The notes under the pieces are model-generated. The model was given only the letters and a program-made list of their open reading frames with translations. It did no database searches and was not told where the DNA came from. Shown piece by piece: positions 35,859-44,583 of a stretch of DNA of 64,000 nucleotides. How positions within the stretch are numbered: position 1 is the stretch's first letter; each line of letters starts with the position of its first letter. Both the position numbers and the translations under genes were made by a program. The DNA lies in assembly GCF_003688915.1 (NCBI RefSeq), contig NZ_REFU01000001.1, forward strand, positions 3,720,001-3,784,000. The letters are read 5' to 3'. The stretch comes from Rhodococcus sp. SBT000017 (GTDB lineage: Bacteria > Actinomycetota > Actinomycetes > Mycobacteriales > Mycobacteriaceae).

Positions 35859-37253
35859 CTAGGTCGCGCGTAGGACCGAGATGCTCAGGGCCCTGCTGTA
35901 GATCGAGTCGTTCTCGACTCGATCGAACATCGGCCATGACTGTCGATCGATTCCCTCGTCGTCGAACGTCGCCACGGGGATGTCCCACACTGTCGATCCG
36001 GTTCTGACGTCGATTCCGCGCAGCACTTCCGGTCCGAACAGGGTGGCGACGTCACCGTCGAGCGCGCCGACCTCCGCGAAGGCTCCCGACTCGCGACTCC
36101 ACAGCGTGTTCCCGGTGTCGAGGTCGAGTGCGGACTCGGTGGCGGTGTCGTTGTTGCGCAGCAGCGCAACCGAACCTGTGACGGCGTATGCCAGTCCGTT
36201 CGTGGACAGGAACGCCGCGGCGGGGCCGGTGATGTCCGGCGGAACAGCCCAGACCAGACTTTCGTCGGTCCAGACGGGATCGGGATTCGACGGCCGATAG
36301 CCGCCCGTCCCGAGCAGCAGCGGGCTCTCCTCGGTGGGTGCGTCGAACGTCGGTTGCTGCAGGGTCACGGAATCCGTTGCAGCGAGTACGGTTCCGTCGG
36401 AGTCGACGATCTCCGAACCCACGATCGTATTGGGATCCGAGCAATCGGTCCGCACCACCCGCACTGCGCCGTCGCGCGAGGCGATACCCGACCGCGCGCA
36501 GTCGGGAACCGTTCTGGACCACAGGTTGTCGCCGGTGTCGAGGTCGAAGGCAAACACCCCTCGGCCGTCGTCGAACAGCCCGATTCCGTGCTCGGTGTGC
36601 AGCGTGGACGCGAACTGTGTGTCCGGCGATGACGTGGAATCGAACTGTACCGACCAGTCCGCGTCGAGGGCGTCCGCAGTGCCGCGAGACACCGTCGGCC
36701 TGGCACCCTCGCGCACCGCGTGGGCCGCGTACACGTGGCCGTCTGCGGTGGTCAGACCCGTGATCGGAAAGGCTGCGTTCCGAGTGCTCGATTCCCCGGA
36801 TTCAGCGTCGACAGTCACGATTTCGGATGTCGTGCCGGCGGTGCCGCGGTAGCAGACGACCTGGCCGTCGACGAATTCCTCACCGCAGCCCACGATATTC
36901 TCCGCGGGGGTACGCCATCGCACCGAGCCGTCGGTGATGTCCAATCCCACCAGGGTGGCGTCGACGAACTCTCTGCCGTCGAGACGGCCGACGAGCGTGA
37001 CAACCGTCGACCCGTCGGAGATCGAACCGGATTCCATCGAATCGGTGTCGCTGCCCTGGACCGGATCGCGAAATTGACCGCCTTCGATACCCACATCCGA
37101 CGGAGTGAGAGTCCATCCGAGACCGGGAGCAGATCCTGTTGCACCGTCGACGGGGGTGCCGGCCGTCGGCTGCCGCTCCTCGGTTGCGCACGACGCGCAG
37201 ACAAGCGCTGTTACCAGGACCGCGGCGGCGGAGATCTGGAGACGACGTGTCAT
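35859..37253 (-). CDS. PQQ-like beta-propeller lipoprotein
   Basis: 464 residues from an ATG at 37253. Lipobox VCASC with Cys22 after the signal peptide predicts a membrane lipoprotein. Blade-like repeats follow (LVGLDITDGSVRWRTP, IVTVDAESGESSTRN, AFDLDTGDNLWSRTV, ALDLDTGNTLWSRE). No catalytic residues were seen. It shares blade order and a central TVSRGTADA segment with the membrane protein at 6347-7729. Function unknown. Confidence 0.75.
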   Translation of the reverse strand: MTRRLQISAAAVLVTALVCASCATEERQPTAGTPVDGATGSAPGLGWTLTPSDVGIEGGQFRDPVQGSDTDSMESGSISDGSTVVTLVGRLDGREFVDATLVGLDITDGSVRWRTPAENIVGCGEEFVDGQVVCYRGTAGTTSEIVTVDAESGESSTRNAAFPITGLTTADGHVYAAHAVREGARPTVSRGTADALDADWSVQFDSTSSPDTQFASTLHTEHGIGLFDDGRGVFAFDLDTGDNLWSRTVPDCARSGIASRDGAVRVVRTDCSDPNTIVGSEIVDSDGTVLAATDSVTLQQPTFDAPTEESPLLLGTGGYRPSNPDPVWTDESLVWAVPPDITGPAAAFLSTNGLAYAVTGSVALLRNNDTATESALDLDTGNTLWSRESGAFAEVGALDGDVATLFGPEVLRGIDVRTGSTVWDIPVATFDDEGIDRQSWPMFDRVENDSIYSRALSISVLRAT

Positions 37254-37299
37254 GTAAAGATTCTCCCGACTGTGCAGAACCGAAAGAAGGTGGTCGGTC

Positions 37300-37321
37300 C
37301 GTTCTTCTAGCATAGAGAACG
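37300..37321 (-). promoter_or_regulatory. Possible operator upstream of the beta-propeller lipoprotein gene
   Basis: Imperfect 22-bp palindrome with outer arms CGTTCT and AGAACG separated by 10 nt. On the minus strand it contains TATGCT, a possible -10. No regulator is assigned; low confidence. Confidence 0.35.
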
Positions 37322-37325
37322 AAAA

Positions 37326-37356
37326 TTCCCCGCACTCCCGGTGGGGGTGCGGGGAA
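37326..37356 (-). terminator. Intrinsic terminator of the marR-MFS unit
   Basis: Stem TTCCCCGCAC / GTGCGGGGAA (10 bp, 11-nt loop) followed on the minus strand by TTTTC, 18 nt after the exporter stop. Confidence 0.85.
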
Positions 37357-37373
37357 CTGCCGTGAGGCTTGAC

Positions 37374-39377
37374 CTAGTTGACGCTGTGTCCGTTCAGTCC
37401 GGCGTGTGCGTAGTGATTGTGACTGTCGGGAATGTGGTTGTCTCCCAACACCCGAGCAATCTGCTGCTCACTGAGTCCGAGACGACGAAGCCTCTCGCAC
37501 ACTGCATCGAAATCGAGCATCCTCGCGTCGAGTTCCTGCTGCAGTGCAATCACTTCGGCGCGGATGGTCTCGGCCTCGTCGAGCGCGGCCAACGTGTCCT
37601 TCGGCTCGGGGAGCAGCAGCGCGAGCAGTCGATCACGTGCGTCGGTGCTCAGACCCTCGAACGGGCGCTGCCCCGGCTGAGCCTCGTGCCGGCCCTCGTT
37701 GCGGTGAGTATCGGCGCGACGATCGGTGTCGTACTCGGGGGAGAGGTAATCCTGGGTGGCACCGAAGGACGGAATCTCGGCGAGCTGGTCCTGCGGCTCG
37801 TCCTTGGGTCCCTGCGCAGGTGCCGACGCGATGTCGATCGTCTGGCGCAGTGGACGATTCGGGATGAAGACGACTGCGATCAGCGTGACGATCGCGACGA
37901 AGCCGGCGATCATGAAGATGCGACCGGTCGCATCACCGTATGCGGTGCGGACGACTTCGAGGACGGGTGCGGGCAGTGACGTGAGATCGAGCGATCCACC
38001 GCCGCCCGACGAGCTGTCGACGCCGAGCTGGGCCAGGCCGGCTGCGGACTTGTCGGCCACCCGGGTGGCGAGCAGCGAACCGAGAACCGAGACGCCGATC
38101 GCGCCGCCGAAGGTGCGGAAGAACGCAACCGTCGACGAAGCCGCTCCGACGTTCTGCACACTGACCGTGTTCTGCACTGCGAGAACGAGATTCTGCATCA
38201 GCATGCCGGTACCGAGGCCGACGATGGTGATGAAGATGCCGACCGTGACCAGGCTGGTGGCGTGATCGATGGTGCCCAGGAGCAGGAATCCGACGACCAG
38301 CAGAACAGAGCCGGTGACGATGAACGGCTTCCACTTTCCGAACTTGGTGATGAGCTGACCCGAGCCGACGGAGGCGACGAGCATGCCGAACACCAGTGGG
38401 ATGGAGAGCAATCCGGCTTCGGTGGGGGTGTAGCCGCGAGCGGTCTGGAAGTACTGGCCGAGGAAGGTGGTGGCTCCGAAGAGGCCGACGCCGACGGCGA
38501 TCGACGCGATGATGGCGAGGCCGGTGGTGCGCTCGGTGACGATCTTGAGCGGGATGATCGGCGACTTGTGCCGTGCCTCGACGATGATCGTGAGGATCAG
38601 CAGTAGAACTCCGCCGCCCACCAGGTAGGCCGTCTCACGGGAGATCCAGGCGTAGTAGTCGGCCTTGCCTGCGAACGACACCCACACCAGCAGAACGGAA
38701 ACGCCTGCGGTGAGCAGAAGTGCGCCGAGCCAGTCGATGGAGACGTTGTCCTTGCGGACGGTCTTGATGTGCAGGGTCTTCTGCAGCAGTCCGAGAGCGA
38801 TGACGGCCAGCGGCACGCAGACGAAGAAGCACCAGCGCCAACCGAGGGGGCTGTCGACGATGACGCCACCGAGGATCGGGCCACCGGACATCGACACGGC
38901 CATGACGGCACCGGTGTAGCCGGAGTAGCGGCCGCGATCACGCGGCGAGACGATGGTGCCGATGATGGCGATGACGAGAGCCGTCAGGCCACCCATGCCG
39001 ATGCCCTGCACCACGCGTGCGGCCAGCAGGACCGGCACGTTGTGTGCGAAGCCGGCGATCAGCGAGCCCGCGACGAAGATGACGATCGCGCTCTGGACCA
39101 GCACCTTCTTGTTGAACAGGTCGGCGAGCTTGCCCCAGATGGGAGTGGACGCGGCGTTGGCCAGCAGGGCCGTGGTGATGACCCAGGCGTACGCGGTCTG
39201 CGAGCCTTTGAGGTCACCGATGATGGTGGGCAGTGCCGTCGAGACGATGGTGGTGCTCAGCAGCGCGGTGAACAGCGCAGCGAGCAGGCCGGTGAGGGCT
39301 TCGAGGATCTGGCGATGCGACATCGCGTCGGGATCGACGACTGCCTGATTGGGCGGAGTTTCCGCGGAAGTTGTCAT
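37374..39377 (-). CDS. DHA2-family (14-TM) multidrug MFS exporter with C-terminal extension
   Basis: 667 residues. The first helices and motif A are typical of DHA2 drug/H+ antiporters (ALLSTTIVSTALPTIIGDL, WVITTALLANAASTPIWGKLADLFNKK). Fourteen hydrophobic segments can be counted to about residue 525. An additional 140-residue soluble tail follows, with a short helical domain (ARMLDFDAVCERLRRLGLSEQQIARVLGDN) that resembles SHOCT-type modules and a His-rich end. It starts 3 nt after the marR stop, so it is the likely target of that regulator. Substrates unknown. Confidence 0.9.
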   Translation of the reverse strand: MTTSAETPPNQAVVDPDAMSHRQILEALTGLLAALFTALLSTTIVSTALPTIIGDLKGSQTAYAWVITTALLANAASTPIWGKLADLFNKKVLVQSAIVIFVAGSLIAGFAHNVPVLLAARVVQGIGMGGLTALVIAIIGTIVSPRDRGRYSGYTGAVMAVSMSGGPILGGVIVDSPLGWRWCFFVCVPLAVIALGLLQKTLHIKTVRKDNVSIDWLGALLLTAGVSVLLVWVSFAGKADYYAWISRETAYLVGGGVLLLILTIIVEARHKSPIIPLKIVTERTTGLAIIASIAVGVGLFGATTFLGQYFQTARGYTPTEAGLLSIPLVFGMLVASVGSGQLITKFGKWKPFIVTGSVLLVVGFLLLGTIDHATSLVTVGIFITIVGLGTGMLMQNLVLAVQNTVSVQNVGAASSTVAFFRTFGGAIGVSVLGSLLATRVADKSAAGLAQLGVDSSSGGGGSLDLTSLPAPVLEVVRTAYGDATGRIFMIAGFVAIVTLIAVVFIPNRPLRQTIDIASAPAQGPKDEPQDQLAEIPSFGATQDYLSPEYDTDRRADTHRNEGRHEAQPGQRPFEGLSTDARDRLLALLLPEPKDTLAALDEAETIRAEVIALQQELDARMLDFDAVCERLRRLGLSEQQIARVLGDNHIPDSHNHYAHAGLNGHSVN

Positions 39378-39380
39378 GTC

Positions 39381-39866
39381 TTATCTCGCAATCGATTCAA
39401 TGCGGACCACGTCCTGATGCTGGGCGTGGGCGTCTTCGGTGAAGGTGTCGTTCAGTTTGCGGATCGAGTCGAGTGCATCGAGTGCCTCGGACTCGCTCCA
39501 GCCGCTCAACATCACGGCCAGACGACGTGCGCGTCTGGCCCAAATTTGTTTCAGTCGAACCTGGCCCACGTCCGACACACAGACCCGAGACGCACGTCTG
39601 TCGTCGGGATCCGGATGCCGATCGATGTAGCCGAGGTCGACGAGGTCTGCGATCTGCCGGCTGAGGGCGGACTGACTGACGCAGAGCCTGCTGGCCAGGT
39701 CGGTCTGTCTGCATTCGCCCTCGGTCGCCAGGATGGACAGAACTCCGGTCAGGGCCTGCGGCAGGGGTGAATCCTCGACTCCGGTGGTCACGGCCCGCTT
39801 CAGCGTGCGCCCGAAGAGAAAGACCTCTTCGACCAACGACTCCGCTGTCGTGGATTGAACTGCCAT
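39381..39866 (-). CDS. MarR-family regulator
   Basis: 161 residues. Winged HTH: LSILATEGECRQTDLASRLCVSQSALSRQIADLVDLGYIDR followed by the wing DPDDRRASRVCVSDVG. Such proteins usually repress an adjacent exporter and release DNA on binding drugs or on Cys oxidation. It precedes the DHA2 exporter gene by 3 nt. Upstream is an unusually AT-rich tract with a small palindrome, a likely operator-promoter. Confidence 0.9.
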   Translation of the reverse strand: MAVQSTTAESLVEEVFLFGRTLKRAVTTGVEDSPLPQALTGVLSILATEGECRQTDLASRLCVSQSALSRQIADLVDLGYIDRHPDPDDRRASRVCVSDVGQVRLKQIWARRARRLAVMLSGWSESEALDALDSIRKLNDTFTEDAHAQHQDVVRIESIAR

Positions 39867-39885
39867 GAGTGCTCCAACGTCGATT

Positions 39886-39948
39886 CTTATTTACTTGCTG
39901 TCTGCAACCATATATATACATACATGCGCTAAGCAAACATTATTCCTG
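39886..39948 (-). promoter_or_regulatory. AT-rich promoter/operator of the marR-exporter unit
   Basis: Contains TTGC-TGTCT-GCAA (39895-39907, perfect short palindrome) next to TATATATACATACAT (39911-39925). Such AT-richness is exceptional in this window and marks the promoter region upstream of marR. Confidence 0.5.
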
Positions 39949-39978
39949 TCTGGTGGGTCACAGGGTGGATCCGTCTGG

Positions 39979-40048
39979 GGATCGGCTCCCCGGATATGGA
40001 TTTGTGCCTTCGATCGCAGTCGGAAATCCGAAACTGGGGAGCCGATCC
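39979..40048 (-). terminator. Long hairpin downstream of the Fe3+ ABC operon
   Basis: Perfect 13-bp inverted repeat GGATCGGCTCCCC (39979-39991) / GGGGAGCCGATCC (40036-40048), with an inner GGATTT / AAATCC pair in the loop. It starts 15 nt after the ABC ATPase stop on the minus strand, so termination is the simplest role. The long loop is unusual. Confidence 0.55.
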
Positions 40049-40062
40049 GCGGCCGAGGGTGG

Positions 40063-41085
40063 CTAGCGCGGGTAGAAGAACGACCGCCGGACGCTCAACG
40101 CAACGGTCTCGCCCACCTGCGGGCGCGGCCCGCGCACCGAGCATCGGAAGTCCACATCGCCGGAGCGAACCAGAACATCGCTGGCATCACGTCCGAACAG
40201 TGAGGAGGTCACGGTGCCGCTGACGTCGCCGTCGCCGTCGGGCACGATCTCGATGTCGGTCGGCAGGATTGCGAGCGTCCCGGGTCCGGAGCCCTCCGCC
40301 GCGACTGTGAGTGAGCCGGAGGAAAATGTGCCCTGCGCGACGGTCCCGTCTACGAGGGTGGCGTCGGACAGGAAGCGGGCAACGAACGCCGATGCCGGAG
40401 CGCGCACCACGTCCTCGGGCGTACCGATCTGCGCGACGGCACCCTGATCGAGGACGACCACCCGGTCGGCGAGAGCAAGGGCCTCGGTGCGGTCGTGGGT
40501 CACGTGCAGGACGGTCAGGTTCGCGGCCCGCGTCAGCGCGCGCAGTTCGAGACGAAGACGATCACGCAGGGGCTCGTCCAGTGCAGACAGCGCCTCGTCG
40601 AGCAGCAGCGCCCGCGGCGAGGAGACCAGGGCGCGAGCGAGTGCGACGCGTTGCCGCTGGCCACCGGACAACGTCGACGGGTCCCGGTTCTCGAGCCCGG
40701 GCAGCCCGACGAGTTCGAGCACGGCGGCGACCTTCTTCTCGCGTTCGGACTTGGCGACCTTGGCCAGTTCGAGCGGGTAGGAGACATTCCGCCCGACGCT
40801 GCGGTGCGGCCACAGCGCGTGCTGCTGAAACACCATGCCGAGCTTGCGCGATTCGGGAGGCGTCGAGAGGCGCTCGCTCGCAACCACATCGGGGCCGATG
40901 GCAATCGAGCCGGCGGTCGGCGTCAGGAAGCCGGCGACGGTACGCAGCAGCGTGGTCTTGCCGGAGCCCGACGGTCCGACGAGTGCAACGAACTCGCCGT
41001 CGGCGATCTCCAGGTCGATGCCCTCCAAACCGATTGTGCCGTCGGGGTATCGGAGGCCGAGCTGCTCGATCGTGATGGCGGACAT
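40063..41085 (-). CDS. fbpC: Fe3+-type ABC transporter ATP-binding protein
   Basis: 340 residues. Walker A GPSGSGKTT, signature LSGGQRQRVALARAL, Walker B ALLLDEALSALDEP, H-loop VTHDRTEA, then a C-terminal TOBE-like domain (from about residue 240). Third gene of a permease/binding-protein operon; FbpC/PotA-like ATPases of this layout import ferric iron, or occasionally spermidine or thiamine. Confidence 0.88.
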   Translation of the reverse strand: MSAITIEQLGLRYPDGTIGLEGIDLEIADGEFVALVGPSGSGKTTLLRTVAGFLTPTAGSIAIGPDVVASERLSTPPESRKLGMVFQQHALWPHRSVGRNVSYPLELAKVAKSEREKKVAAVLELVGLPGLENRDPSTLSGGQRQRVALARALVSSPRALLLDEALSALDEPLRDRLRLELRALTRAANLTVLHVTHDRTEALALADRVVVLDQGAVAQIGTPEDVVRAPASAFVARFLSDATLVDGTVAQGTFSSGSLTVAAEGSGPGTLAILPTDIEIVPDGDGDVSGTVTSSLFGRDASDVLVRSGDVDFRCSVRGPRPQVGETVALSVRRSFFYPR

Positions 41086-41125
41086 CGATTCCTTCTTCTC
41101 GGCGTCGGAACTACGGGCGTCGGAG

Positions 41126-42769
41126 CTACGGGCGTCCGGCTCGGGTGGATGCGACGAGGCCGAGGCCTGCGAATCCCACGAGCGCGACGAGTAGGGACAG
41201 GGCGGAGGCGGCGTTGTAGTCCCCGGCCTGCTGCAGGTTGAAGATGGATACGCCGAGGGTCTGTGTGCCCGGCGCGACGAGGAGCACCGACATGGTCAGC
41301 TCGCGCACCGCAGTGAGGGCGACGAGTACCGCGCCGGTGATCGCAGCCGGGATGGCCATCTTCCACGGCACGTCCCACAGTGATCGAAGTTGCGACGCGC
41401 CAGAGGATCTGGCGACTTCTTCGAGGGCTGTCGGAGTGGAACTCGAGGGTGCGCGGACAGCTTGGACGACGATCGCGAGGAACGCCATCACGTACGCGCA
41501 CAGGATGACCCACTTCGTGTCGAACAGGCCGGTGTACCGGCCGATGATCAACCAGCCGACCGCGATGACGAGGCCGGGAATCGCCTGCGGCAGCATCGCT
41601 GCCAGATCCAGGCCGACGTTGTCGCGGGAACGAGTGCGGGTGGTGAGCACGCCGATGGCCAAGCCGAGGAATCCGCACACCACAGCGGCCCCGAGAGCCA
41701 GGGTCACCGAGTTCTGGATACCGACCAGCGTTCCCGGTGCGGTGACCGCGCTCTCGATGCTCTGCAGGGTGAGGTTGCTCCAGGTGAGTGGTACGCCGGG
41801 AGCCGGCAGCAACGCCTGCGTGGCCAACGCCAGGATCGGCAACACCGTCAGAGCCAGCCCGATGAGCCAGGCAACGATTCCTGCGGGAATTCGACTGCGA
41901 CCCAGCGGAAGTAGCTGCGGGGCAGTGACCGCGCCGTCCAACTGAATCGATCGGCGGCCGAGAATGCGATCGATCGCTACTGCGACCACGGCGAGTGCGA
42001 GGAGTCCGATGCCGATGGTCGAGACCACCTCGAGGGGGCGATCGACGGTGCCCGACTGAATGTATCGATACACCATGGTCGAGAGCGTGACGTAGCGCTC
42101 GGGCAATCCGATCAGGGCAGGAATGCCGAAGTCTGCAAGATTGGACACGGCCGTCAACGTCAGTGACGCCAGCAGGGCCGGACGCAGCAGCGGCAGCGTC
42201 ACGTCGCGCATGGCCCGGAACGGAGATGCTCCGGCAATGCGAGCCGCCTGTTCGAGATCGCCCGGTACGCGTCGGAGCGCCGCCGAAATGATCAGGTACG
42301 CAAGCGGGTACGAGTGGACCGTGAGCAAGAAGATCACCCCGTCGCCGCCGTAGATGTTCCACAGCGGACCGCCGCCGAACGTCTCGTTCCAGAACGAGTT
42401 GATCATTCCGCTCGGGCCCAGCAGACCCGTCCAGGCGATTGCGCCGACGAACGGCGGAATCAGCAAGGGGCTGAGCAGAATCAGGCGCAGCACTGACCGG
42501 CCCGGCAGGTCGGTGCGATCGAGAACGAGGGCCATGACGGTCGCGATGGCCACCGCCGCGGCCGCGGACAGGCCTGCCGACACGATGCTGTTGGCCGCAG
42601 CCGACGCGATTCCGCCGTCGAGCAGCTCCTGTATGTGGTTGCCGCCCAATCCGATCGAGACCACGGCGGCCAGCGGTGCACCGATCAGGGCCAGTACGGC
42701 CAGCCACAGGCCGGCGCGTACCCAGGTGACGCGGTCAGCCAAGAAGATCGTTGAACGTGGCGACGGCAT
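41126..42769 (-). CDS. fbpB: Fe3+-type ABC transporter permease (fused double permease)
   Basis: 547 residues with about 12 transmembrane helices in two homologous halves, each with an EAA-like loop (LEQAARIAGASPFRAMRDVTLP in the first, LEEVARSSGASQLRSLWDVPWK in the second) that docks the ATPase. This double form is typical of FbpB/ThiP-type permeases. It overlaps the binding-protein gene by 35 nt from the ATG; a TTG at 42742 would give an 8-nt overlap and is also possible. Confidence 0.88.
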   Translation of the reverse strand: MPSPRSTIFLADRVTWVRAGLWLAVLALIGAPLAAVVSIGLGGNHIQELLDGGIASAAANSIVSAGLSAAAAVAIATVMALVLDRTDLPGRSVLRLILLSPLLIPPFVGAIAWTGLLGPSGMINSFWNETFGGGPLWNIYGGDGVIFLLTVHSYPLAYLIISAALRRVPGDLEQAARIAGASPFRAMRDVTLPLLRPALLASLTLTAVSNLADFGIPALIGLPERYVTLSTMVYRYIQSGTVDRPLEVVSTIGIGLLALAVVAVAIDRILGRRSIQLDGAVTAPQLLPLGRSRIPAGIVAWLIGLALTVLPILALATQALLPAPGVPLTWSNLTLQSIESAVTAPGTLVGIQNSVTLALGAAVVCGFLGLAIGVLTTRTRSRDNVGLDLAAMLPQAIPGLVIAVGWLIIGRYTGLFDTKWVILCAYVMAFLAIVVQAVRAPSSSTPTALEEVARSSGASQLRSLWDVPWKMAIPAAITGAVLVALTAVRELTMSVLLVAPGTQTLGVSIFNLQQAGDYNAASALSLLVALVGFAGLGLVASTRAGRP

Positions 42770-43760
42770 CGGGCTGTGAGGCAGTGATGGTGGCGAGGTC
42801 CGGGTTCAGCAGTTCGATCTCGTCGAGCGGGGGTGTGCCCTCGGGCGTGCCGACATCGGACCGGACCGGCAGGTACTGCTGCTCCACAGCGATTTCCTGA
42901 CCGCGCTTGCTGACCAGGAAGTCCACGTACTTCTGGGCCGCTTCGGGATTGGCGGAATCCGCGAAGATCCCGGCGGGCTGGGAGATGTACGGAACGCCGT
43001 CGGTGGGGTACGACGCGGCGATGGGCGATCCCTTGTCGGCCAGCTCGCGCACCAGGTAGTCGACGACGATGCCGACGGGCTGAGTACCGGCGGCGACGGC
43101 CTGAGCGACGGGGCCGTTGCTCTCGGCGACCACGGGTTCGTTGGCGACGAGGTCGGTGAGCCACGGCAGGCCGAGGTCGTCCTGGCCCAGCCAGACGGCG
43201 GTGTTGAAGGCGGCCGCGCCGGACACATCCGGATTGGGCAGCGTGATCCGGCCCTTGTACTGGGGATCGGCCAGTTCCTTCCACGACGTCGGGGGCGCCG
43301 ACACCGTGCCGGTGTTGTACGCGATGACCGTCGGGATGATGCGGGTACCGACGTAGTAGCCGTCGGGATCGACGACGTTGGGATCGAGCGCGTCGACGTC
43401 GGCAGGGGTGTACTGCAGGAGGAGGTCGTCGGCCTTGTACTTCTCGAACGTGGGGGCGTCCGCAGCGAGCAGAACGTCCGCACCGATGGAACCGGTCTGC
43501 CGCTCCGACGCGATGCGCGCGTTGAGATCGCCGGTGCCCGCGCGGAACACCTGTACGTCGATGCCGGGGTTCTCCGCGGTGAACTCGGCATTGAGAGCGT
43601 CGATCTTCGCCTGCGGCTCCGAGGTGTACACCGTGAGAGTGCCGCTGGCCCCGTCGCCGTTTCCACCGGCCTCGGGAGCCGCAGGCTCGGAGCAGGACGC
43701 AAGGGTGAGGGCGGCGAGACCGAGGATTCCACCGGTGGCAACGCGACGAACAGTGTTCAC
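42735..43760 (-). CDS. fbpA: Fe3+-type ABC transporter substrate-binding lipoprotein
   Basis: 341 residues. Lipobox LTLASC with Cys23 anchors it outside the membrane. The mature protein has the FbpA/AfuA pattern: GTLTVYTSEPQAKIDALNAEF, GDLNARIASERQTGSIGADVLL, a DPQYKGRITLPNP segment, and RPVEVLxx-like YLPVRSDVG near the C-terminus. GGAG lies 9 nt before the GTG at 43760, preferred over an ATG three codons upstream. No IdeR box was recognised upstream. Confidence 0.88.
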   Translation of the reverse strand: MNTVRRVATGGILGLAALTLASCSEPAAPEAGGNGDGASGTLTVYTSEPQAKIDALNAEFTAENPGIDVQVFRAGTGDLNARIASERQTGSIGADVLLAADAPTFEKYKADDLLLQYTPADVDALDPNVVDPDGYYVGTRIIPTVIAYNTGTVSAPPTSWKELADPQYKGRITLPNPDVSGAAAFNTAVWLGQDDLGLPWLTDLVANEPVVAESNGPVAQAVAAGTQPVGIVVDYLVRELADKGSPIAASYPTDGVPYISQPAGIFADSANPEAAQKYVDFLVSKRGQEIAVEQQYLPVRSDVGTPEGTPPLDEIELLNPDLATITASQPDAVATFNDLLG

Positions 43761-43878
43761 TTGGTACATCTCCTGGAGGCATCGAGCACGGAAGTTGCTC
43801 ATGCTTCCGACCCGAATCGACCGGCAGGCAGGTGTTGCGGGAACTGCACATGTCGTCGGGGTGAACGACTCGATGGGT

Positions 43879-44151
43879 TCAGGGGCTGTGGATCTCGACC
43901 AGTTCTTCGATGGGCTGCCACGGGTCCCGCATCGAGCCGTCGATGTCGATCAGATCGCCCGCGAGGGTTGGCTCGTGTGCGGAGTCGAAGACGTCGGCTA
44001 TGTCGTCGAATGTGTTCCAGTGCTTTCGCTCTGTCGGCCCCAACAAGGCGCTGGGGCGTCCGGCAACCGTGATCAGCATCGACTCGCCGGCCTCCGCGCG
44101 CTTGACATAGTCGGACGCGTGCTGCCGAAGCTCATGTCCGATGGACTCCAT
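43879..44151 (-). CDS. Phd/YefM-family antitoxin
   Basis: 90 residues. MESIGHELRQHASDYVKRAEAGESMLITVAGRPSALLGP is the characteristic Phd/YefM DNA-binding start; the C-terminus (LAGDLIDIDGSMRDPWQPIEEL) is acidic, as in toxin-binding tails. No PIN-, RelE- or Doc-type toxin gene lies directly after it (downstream is the Fe3+ transporter), so it is an orphan in this window. Confidence 0.85.
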   Translation of the reverse strand: MESIGHELRQHASDYVKRAEAGESMLITVAGRPSALLGPTERKHWNTFDDIADVFDSAHEPTLAGDLIDIDGSMRDPWQPIEELVEIHSP

Positions 44152-44232
44152 ACAGAGAGAGTAGGACTGTGCCCGCCGGTGCAGCGGGGGAGGACGTCCC
44201 CGCGGGGACGTTTTCGGCGATACAGTCCGGAC

Positions 44233-44583
44233 ATGGACGTTGTGCGCGCGATGCCATTGCTCACGGTCACCGATCTCGATGCGGCGCTGGACAAGTACGT
44301 CCAGGTCACCGGCATGGAGGTGGTGATGAATCACGGTTGGATCGCCACGCTCGCGCCGTCGGGTGACAGTGCGGCGCAGCTCAGCCTGATCACCACCGAT
44401 CCCACCGGACCGGTCAATCCATCCGCGTCGATCGAGGTGGACGACGTGGACGCGGCCTACCGAGCTGCCGTCGATGCGGACCTCGAGATCGTCTACGAGA
44501 TCACCAACGAAGAGTGGGGCGTGCGCCGATTCTTCTTTCGCGACTCCGGCGGCAACGTGGTGAACGTTCTTTCTCACCTGTGA
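44233..44583 (+). CDS. VOC/glyoxalase-superfamily protein
   Basis: 116 residues. MPLLTVTDLDAALDKYVQVTGMEV is the first VOC module and VRRFFFRDSGGNVVNVLSHL the second. Possible dioxygenase, glyoxalase or antibiotic-binding protein; ligand unknown. The ATG at 44233 begins conserved sequence; the upstream frame is not coding. Overlaps the end of the convergent TDT gene by 10 nt. Confidence 0.8.
   Translation: MDVVRAMPLLTVTDLDAALDKYVQVTGMEVVMNHGWIATLAPSGDSAAQLSLITTDPTGPVNPSASIEVDDVDAAYRAAVDADLEIVYEITNEEWGVRRFFFRDSGGNVVNVLSHL

Noticed and set aside
41095..41130. Short direct repeat GGCGTCGGAACTACG / GGCGTCGGAGCTACG between fbpB and fbpC
   Set aside because: Only two 15-bp copies at a gene junction, most simply a small local duplication.
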